A stretch of 64,000 nucleotides of DNA from contig OZ250179.1 of the NCBI GenBank assembly GCA_965238125.1, positions 2,418,001 through 2,482,000 on the forward strand, read 5' to 3'. Position 1 is the first letter of the stretch, and each line of letters begins with the position of its first letter. This document shows positions 58,817 through 64,000 of this stretch, piece after piece. The position numbers were made by a program, and so were the translations under genes. A model generated the notes under the pieces. The model ran no database searches. It saw nothing but the letters and a program-made list of their open reading frames with translations, and had not been told where the DNA came from. The DNA is from UBA6623 sp965238125. GTDB taxonomy: Bacteria > Acidobacteriota > Terriglobia > Bryobacterales > UBA6623.

Positions 58817-61276
58817 CTACAGTCCGCCGGCAACCTTGTCCACCCGCCGCCCCTCAGCCGCAATCTTTACCTTCACTTTGAAGGGTGGAGGACTGAAAGG
58901 AATCACCTTATCCTCTCCACCAATAACGGTGGACGACGTAGTCAGGTCGATCTCGTATTCCCCCGGCTCGGCGCCGGCCTCAACCTTGCAGGCCAGCTGG
59001 AATTCATCGGCCGAACCGGCGATCTTCGCCGATTCACAGGAAATTCCGAGCGGGAGGTTCTCCGCTTTGATCTCGATTTCCCGGTCGAATCCCATCTGTC
59101 TATTGAGACGGGCCGCGAGCTTCGTTTCCGAACCAGGTTCGAGAGCGGTGACTTCACGCAGGGGTTCAACCTCATAGGGCCGGATCACGTCGATCGTGAT
59201 CGCTTGCCCGTAGATGGTCTCTTCACGGCCGTCGACTTTGATCTTCGCCGGCAGGACGACCTCGAACTGGCCGGGACCCCAACCGACTTGGCTCCCGAGG
59301 GTGAAAACTCCCTTGTTGGGGTTGTCTTCATCAAGTACCAGCCTGCGAGTCACGCGCACGCCGGACGTAAAGATAAGGTCCGTCCGGTCCATCTTGTCTA
59401 CCCTGGCAACGCCTTCGCGCCGAGAGGTGAACTCGAACGGGAGTGCCGTCTTGGTGCCTTGCAGAAGCTTGATATAGTGCGGCGCGTTGATCTCGATGCC
59501 CGCCGGGCGTTCCTGGGTCACCACGGCCGGCAAATCGGCCCCCAGCCACGGGGCGACATTTTCGTTCGACGTCACTTCGCCGACTCGGAAGCTTACATTC
59601 GATTTCATGCCGGGGCCGCGGGCTCGGCGGCGAATGAGTTGCCCGTCGACTTCGCCCTCGCCCCAGACCTCGAGATTGACCGAGCGGGTTTCGGCGCCCG
59701 GTTTCGGCGTTACCGTTAACAGACCGGTTGAAATCGTGAGCCGCGATCCTTGCTGCTCCAGCGCCGGGATGTTGCCGCCGTTCGCGGTCCAATCGTCGGG
59801 AAGATTGGGAATCGAAAGTCGAATGGGCCCGTAGTAATCCAGGCGGTTCACGAGAACGGCAATGAAAGCGCTGCCCCGCAAGGGCACGTTGAGCTGCTCG
59901 CTCTGAATCGTCATCGTGAAATCGCCGGGGCGCTCGGCCGCCAGCAAGCGGTATCCGAAAGCCGGGCCGCCGTGTTCGAGCAGGTCCTCTACCTCGACCT
60001 GAATCTCGTTGACGTCCTCGGGGACTTCGAAGGACATGTGTTGGTCGGCATTGGGGTCCTCGCCGACGTCTAGGTTCGAGAGCTTGAAGCGTAGGCCGAT
60101 TTCGCGAGTCGTGCCGAGTTTTTCACCCTTGCCGTCGAACAGGTTCAAGACGCCGTACAGTTGCGAGGTTCCCAGTTTCGCGGCCTGCAATTCGATGTGC
60201 CAAGTTTGGCCGGGCTCGACGGCGAAACTGTAACGGTCGGTCTCGCCGGGTTGGGCGATGCGGCCGTTGGCGATGGTCCCCGGGGGTAGCGGCTTGACGC
60301 GGCCGGCGGGTTCGGCGATCTCCGGTTCGTCCCCGATGGCGACCCGCATGGGCAGGGCGCCGGGAACGCCCGGTACGTGGACATCCACGAACTCCGCGGC
60401 GGGGTCTTTGGTTTTCAGCTCGACACGCGTCTTGACGGGTTTGTCCAGGTTGCCCCCGAACATCTCGACTTCCAACGTTTCTCCGCGCCGGCCGCCCAGC
60501 GGGAACAGACCCTCCGCGAAGCTGTAGTTGCCGATCTTGAGGCGGTAGTAGTTTTGCTCCTGATTGCTGAACTTCGAGTCGCGAACGGCGACGATGTAAT
60601 CGCTTTCGGCCGGCGCGGTAAAGACGACCCGCGCATCAACGCCAATGCCGGGAGCGTCTTGATTCCGCCCGATTCGCTTGCCGGTTGCGTCGAAGATTTC
60701 AATCGCGGGGTCGACCGCCGAGCCGATGCGGCGAGCTTCCGCCTCGATGATGAGCGTCTCTCCCGCGGCGGCGTGGAAGCGGTAGAAGTCTCGATCCGCG
60801 GCGCTGAGCGTGCCGTTAATCGTGACGGGAGTTTCGACGGCCTGCGCCATGCTCGAGGAGTCGTTCAGCGGTTCGCCCGCGAGTTTGCCGCGGGCGTCGA
60901 TTTCGCGGTCGGCGGCTTCCGGAAACGCGCCGACGGTAAACAGCAGAATGTTCGACATACCTTCGCGCGAATGCGCCCGTAGGGTGTAGGGGCCAATCGG
61001 GGCGTCGGGGCTGAGTTCGAGCAGGAAGGAAAGTTCCTTCCCCACACGAGCCGCCTTCTTCGGCGGGGCGAGAGCGGTTAACGCACCTGGGATCGAGGAG
61101 TCAAGGCGGACTTCGCTGTCGAGTCCTTCTCCAATCAAGGTCAACTTCACCGCCGTGCCGGCTTGTCCGCCACGAGGTTCGAGGCGTTCAAGCAGCGGTG
61201 CCGCGGCCGAAAGAAGGCTCGCGCCGCCGAGCATACAAAGCACGAAAACCGTGGCCGCGAGGCGAACGAAGCGCAT
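58817..61276 (-). CDS. secreted IPT/TIG and PPC-repeat protein
   Basis: 819 residues from ATG 61274-61276 with GGGAGG 8 bases upstream; the longer frame to 61387 reads through a 10-bp tandem repeat and is rejected. A signal peptide (ATVFVLCMLGGASLLSAAAP) is followed by an IPT/TIG-like module (LERLEPRGGQAGTAVKLTLI), then PPC (pre-peptidase C-terminal) domains: ETPVTINGTLSAADRDFYRF, GETLIIEAEARRIGSAVDPA and RIAQPGETDRYSFAVEPGQT. The rest is a series of beta-sandwich segments. No peptidase domain is seen. It resembles large secreted proteins of Planctomycetes and Bryobacterales; adhesion or polymer binding is plausible. Downstream of the S41 protease on the same strand. Confidence 0.8.
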   Translation of the reverse strand: MRFVRLAATVFVLCMLGGASLLSAAAPLLERLEPRGGQAGTAVKLTLIGEGLDSEVRLDSSIPGALTALAPPKKAARVGKELSFLLELSPDAPIGPYTLRAHSREGMSNILLFTVGAFPEAADREIDARGKLAGEPLNDSSSMAQAVETPVTINGTLSAADRDFYRFHAAAGETLIIEAEARRIGSAVDPAIEIFDATGKRIGRNQDAPGIGVDARVVFTAPAESDYIVAVRDSKFSNQEQNYYRLKIGNYSFAEGLFPLGGRRGETLEVEMFGGNLDKPVKTRVELKTKDPAAEFVDVHVPGVPGALPMRVAIGDEPEIAEPAGRVKPLPPGTIANGRIAQPGETDRYSFAVEPGQTWHIELQAAKLGTSQLYGVLNLFDGKGEKLGTTREIGLRFKLSNLDVGEDPNADQHMSFEVPEDVNEIQVEVEDLLEHGGPAFGYRLLAAERPGDFTMTIQSEQLNVPLRGSAFIAVLVNRLDYYGPIRLSIPNLPDDWTANGGNIPALEQQGSRLTISTGLLTVTPKPGAETRSVNLEVWGEGEVDGQLIRRRARGPGMKSNVSFRVGEVTSNENVAPWLGADLPAVVTQERPAGIEINAPHYIKLLQGTKTALPFEFTSRREGVARVDKMDRTDLIFTSGVRVTRRLVLDEDNPNKGVFTLGSQVGWGPGQFEVVLPAKIKVDGREETIYGQAITIDVIRPYEVEPLREVTALEPGSETKLAARLNRQMGFDREIEIKAENLPLGISCESAKIAGSADEFQLACKVEAGAEPGEYEIDLTTSSTVIGGEDKVIPFSPPPFKVKVKIAAEGRRVDKVAGGL

Positions 61277-61330
61277 CGAAAAATCCCTCCCGTTACTGAT
61301 TGCAATGGTAACAAATGAAGGTTGCGGCGG

Positions 61331-61370
61331 GCCGGAGAGATCCGGAGAGATCCGGAGAGGTCCGGAGAGA
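61331..61370. repeat. 10-bp tandem repeat, 4 units
   Basis: Four units of (T/G)CCGGAGAG(A/G) between the S41 and PPC-protein genes. Units 2 and 4 are exact, unit 3 ends GG. Confidence 0.9.
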
Positions 61371-61495
61371 CGACGCGAGCAGCACACTCACGGCCCCCCC
61401 CGGCTATAGTTAGTTTGCTCCGCCGCGGTTGCCGTTCGCGGGGAACGTGACTGTAGGACAACCGCGCGTCAACACATCTCCGGATGACAGAGGTT

Positions 61496-62992
61496 TCAAG
61501 GGCCGAGGTCGATGAATTCCAATTTTTCCTTGATGCGGCGAACCGCGGCTGACACTTGCGGGTCTCGACGTACCTCGACCTCATCTCCCCTATCCACACC
61601 AAACGCCAGGTTGAAGATCTCCTGTTTGATCCGGCTGCGAATGAACTCAAGCGTGGCCGACCATTCGGAAATCGACGGCCGGATGCGGCGTTCGGAAAGG
61701 AATGCCTGAAAGTTGTCCAGCATTTGGGGCGAGATCGTGAAATCTTCGCCGATTTCTCTGTGCCTGTCGAAATACTTCTGGGCGAATTCGAAGAAGGAGT
61801 TCGTCGCCTCGATGACAGCTTCCAAGTCGGTGTAGCCGCGAGGCGAAACAGTTTCATCCGGCTCGATGCCTCCCGGCGGAGGCTCGGGCAGTGAGCCTTC
61901 TTCGGTATCCTCCGCACATTTGACGAGCTCGAATTCCTTGCAGTCCCCGAGCGGTCGTTGGATCGTCTTGCGGTTGGGAGTTAAGTATTGCGCCGTGGTC
62001 AAGGCCAGGGCGGTGTCTTCGGGAAGCGAAAAAACGCTTTGGATAAGCCCTTTGCCGAAGCTCGATTCGCCGAGGACGACCGCGCGGCTGTTGTCCTGCA
62101 ATGCGGCCGTGACCAGTTCGGCCGCGCTGGCGGTCCTCGCGTCGATCAGAATCGCGACGGGAAACGTATAAGGATCCGCGCCTTCGGGAACCCGCAAATC
62201 CTCTTGCGGCCCTTCCCTTCCCTCGATCCATAGAATTCTCTGTCCGCTTTCGAGAAAGAACGAAGCGACTTGCACGGCGGCTTCAATCACGCCCCCCGGG
62301 TTGCCGCGCATGTCCAGCACGAGACCGCGCAACCCTCTCCCACCCAATTGCTCGATCGCGTCACGCAACTCCCGCCCTGTGTGTTGCTCGAAATTGCCGA
62401 CTTTGACGTGAGCAATGCCTTCCTCCAACAGATAAGCTCGACTAACACTGGGATCGGCAAGCTCGGCCGGGACCAGCGCCATCGGAAGCAGCTTGGGAAA
62501 CGACGGTCGCTTGACCATCAGCTCGGCCCGAGCCCGGCGTGATTGCCCCAGCAGAGCCACGAGTTGCTCGATCTGGAGATAAGCAAGCTGGTATCCGTTG
62601 ACGGCGACGATTTCATCGCCGGCGAGCAACCCGGAGCGTTCCGAGGGGCTGCCCGGCAGCGTTTGCAACACGATCACGCGGCCCGGCAGCAGATTAACGA
62701 CGCTGCCGAAACCTTTCTCCGTCGAGCGCTGCATCTCGCGCAGCGACTCGAATTGGTCGGGGTCGAGAAACGCCGAGTGCGGATCGAGAGTCCGGACCAT
62801 CCCCGGCAACGCCCCGCGGTAGATAGCGTCGGTCGCGTCGATCGGATCGGCGAGGTTGCTGTTGACGAGGTTGAAAACCTCGACGAATTTGCGGAGAGAC
62901 GTCTCCAGGTCGGCGGCTTCGTCGGCCTGTAGCGGTAAACCCGCCAAAAGGAGGAATACAAGCAGTCGCGGCATGCACTCCCGAAAATCCAT
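61496..62992 (-). CDS. S41-family C-terminal processing protease
   Basis: 498 residues. Signal peptide MPRLLVFLLLAGLPLQA, starting at either ATG 62992 or, six residues later, ATG 62974. An N-terminal helical region (FVEVFNLVNSNLADPIDATD, TLDPHSAFLDPDQFESLREM) precedes a PDZ domain (about 95-165: SPSERSGLLAGDEIVAVNGY) and the S41 catalytic core, with VLDMRGNPGGVIEAAVQVAS, Ser289 in DARTASAAELV and Lys314 in SFGKGLIQSV forming the Ser-Lys dyad. CtpA-like enzymes cut periplasmic proteins at their C-terminus. The last 130 residues are a helical extension (ISEWSATLEFIRSRIKQEIF) longer than in minimal members. Confidence 0.92.
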   Translation of the reverse strand: MDFRECMPRLLVFLLLAGLPLQADEAADLETSLRKFVEVFNLVNSNLADPIDATDAIYRGALPGMVRTLDPHSAFLDPDQFESLREMQRSTEKGFGSVVNLLPGRVIVLQTLPGSPSERSGLLAGDEIVAVNGYQLAYLQIEQLVALLGQSRRARAELMVKRPSFPKLLPMALVPAELADPSVSRAYLLEEGIAHVKVGNFEQHTGRELRDAIEQLGGRGLRGLVLDMRGNPGGVIEAAVQVASFFLESGQRILWIEGREGPQEDLRVPEGADPYTFPVAILIDARTASAAELVTAALQDNSRAVVLGESSFGKGLIQSVFSLPEDTALALTTAQYLTPNRKTIQRPLGDCKEFELVKCAEDTEEGSLPEPPPGGIEPDETVSPRGYTDLEAVIEATNSFFEFAQKYFDRHREIGEDFTISPQMLDNFQAFLSERRIRPSISEWSATLEFIRSRIKQEIFNLAFGVDRGDEVEVRRDPQVSAAVRRIKEKLEFIDLGP

Positions 62993-63110
62993 TCACAATT
63001 ATAGCGTTCCAAGCGGCGAAAGCAGGTTCAACGGGGTGTGCGACATAAATGTAGGACGTCCCTCCAGCCATGCGGGCACTTGAAGCAGAGGCGTATACGG
63101 AAGTCCGCGC

Positions 63111-63340
63111 TCAGCCCGGTTCACCGTCGGTTCACCGGGCTTGGATGCAAATAGGCCGGCCCTTCGAGGGCCGGTTTAAAGGGCTCGTCGTCCGGTTCGA
63201 GGCCGTTTCAACGGCCTTTTCCCGTGCGGCTTCAGCCACGTCCGAATCAAGACAAGATTGCAGGCAGGGAAGCGCTCGATCCCGGGCCGCCGATTCTCCA
63301 ATATTGATGCCGCGCACCCGGTTCAACGGGTTACGCGATA
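63111..63340 (+). repeat. dispersed repeat family D, long copy 2
   Basis: AGCCCGGTTCACCGTCGGTT, CACCGGGCTTGGATGCAAAT, AGGCCGGCCCTTCGAGGGCC, AGGCCGTTTCAACGGCCTTT, TTGCAGGCAGGGAAGCGCTC and CCGATTCTCCAATATT. More complete than 46035-46215. GGGGTGTGCGACATAAATGT just before it (about 63034) also occurs, slightly altered, before the hairpin at 5589. Confidence 0.88.
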
Positions 63341-63519
63341 TCGAACGCGGGCGAGTGAACCCGGTTCACCAACGGAGGTTCGCTTCAACGCCGACTCCCA
63401 CCGTTCCCAGTCGCGGCCTCGGTTCCAGGCAAGGCGCGACCCCAAGGTTTCAGGTAGAATCAATGACTGCTCGCGGCGGTGTGTAGGTAGAATCGCTTCC
63501 CGGCGCGAGAGTCGTTTTC

Positions 63520-64000
63520 ATGCGACGAGTCCTCTCCACTTATCTCTTCGTCGAACAGCGCCTGACCGTCGCCCTGCTCGACCGTATCCTCCGCCGCGGC
63601 ATCTCGCAGATCGAAATTTTCTGCGCTCGCCAACACATCGACTACCACAACCACGCCCAAATCGAGGAGCTGCGACACTGGTTCCGCGACACCGACCTCG
63701 AACTGCACTCGCTGCACGCCCCGCTTTTCAGCGACGACATCTGGGGGCGCAGCGGACCCCACTCGATCATTTCCCTCACGGAAACCTCGAAGGCCAACCG
63801 CATCGCCGCCACCGATGAAATCAAACGCGCGATCGAAATCGCCGATTCCATTCCGTTTCGCTATCTAATCCAGCACATCGGCATGGCCGACGAAGAGTAC
63901 GACGACGCCAAGATGGAAGCGGCCTTCAACTCGCTCGACGAGCTACGAGTCTTCGCCAGGCAGTTGGGGGTGGAGATTCTTCTCGAAAATATTCCCAATG
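63520..64000 (+). CDS. sugar phosphate isomerase/epimerase-family protein, 3' end outside window
   Basis: 160 codons visible from ATG 63520 and open at the right edge. MRRVLSTYLFVEQRLTVALL then RGISQIEIFCARQHIDYHNH, LELHSLHAPLFSDDIWGRSG, FRYLIQHIGM and LGVEILLENIPN follow the xylose isomerase-like TIM-barrel (AP endonuclease 2) fold, with His and Glu metal ligands in LHSLHAP, LIQHIG and ILLENIP. The substrate cannot be known from this half. Single gene following a family D repeat, no operon visible. Confidence 0.85.
   Translation, partial: MRRVLSTYLFVEQRLTVALLDRILRRGISQIEIFCARQHIDYHNHAQIEELRHWFRDTDLELHSLHAPLFSDDIWGRSGPHSIISLTETSKANRIAATDEIKRAIEIADSIPFRYLIQHIGMADEEYDDAKMEAAFNSLDELRVFARQLGVEILLENIPN

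Overview
The window looks like a chromosomal segment of a GC-rich, Gram-negative-type bacterium, most probably an Acidobacteriota member of the Bryobacterales/Solibacter kind (inference). The reasons are lipoprotein and Tat signals; the DUF1501 plus DUF1549/DUF1553 pair with a cytochrome c domain, shared by Planctomycetes, Verrucomicrobia and Bryobacterales; an hfq-hflX pair; a MgtE_N/CBS plus Nramp operon; a protein of the STGPRT/NALKHGL family; and many small dispersed palindromic repeats between genes. No rRNA, tRNA or CRISPR array was recognised.

Layout. 0-13.2 kb holds mostly metabolic and secreted genes: a ferredoxin-metallo-beta-lactamase fusion, a hotdog thioesterase, a class IV aminotransferase, the STGPRT-type protein, an MDR dehydrogenase, an XdhC-MocA-like molybdenum cofactor pair, a sulfatase and a GT-C-like membrane protein. 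13.5-28.2 kb is an insertion-sequence region bracketed by two almost identical IS110-family elements in direct orientation. Between them lie a two-gene sugar-acid pathway (2-keto-3-deoxypentonate dehydratase and 2,5-dioxovalerate dehydrogenase), secreted proteins, an IS1380 element with a nonsense mutation and two tandem diverged IS630 elements with a conserved A8 frameshift site. 28.4-33.2 kb carries a DUF3592 protein, a PRC-barrel/MgtE_N/CBS protein next to an atypical Nramp transporter (probably Mg2+) and a TauE/SafE permease. 33.6-41.5 kb is the DUF1501/DUF1549-1553/cytochrome c propeller locus.

41.5-49.7 kb carries housekeeping genes: an M48 protease with two YbjQ-like proteins, rph-rdgB, a DinB lipoprotein, an M20 peptidase, and hfq-hflX. 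50.2-52.7 kb is a HupE-like and ThuA-domain pair. 53.0-57.6 kb is a tripartite efflux operon (HlyD adaptor, TPR protein, MacB-type permease, TolC) that lacks an ATPase gene. 57.8-63.0 kb holds secreted proteins (a hypothetical, a PPC-repeat protein, an S41 protease), and the window ends inside a sugar phosphate isomerase/epimerase.

The strongest unexplained signal is the non-coding DNA. At least eight families of short hairpin or inverted-repeat elements recur between genes. One family (a GNRA-capped hairpin with core GAGCGCAAGCGACGGG) appears to be the insertion site of both IS110 elements, and an unoccupied copy lies in the same window. The IS110 elements have sub-terminal inverted repeats and a roughly 400-base 3' non-coding arm, which fits the IS1111-type organisation with an RNA guide. 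One copy has a 107-bp tandem duplication in that arm.
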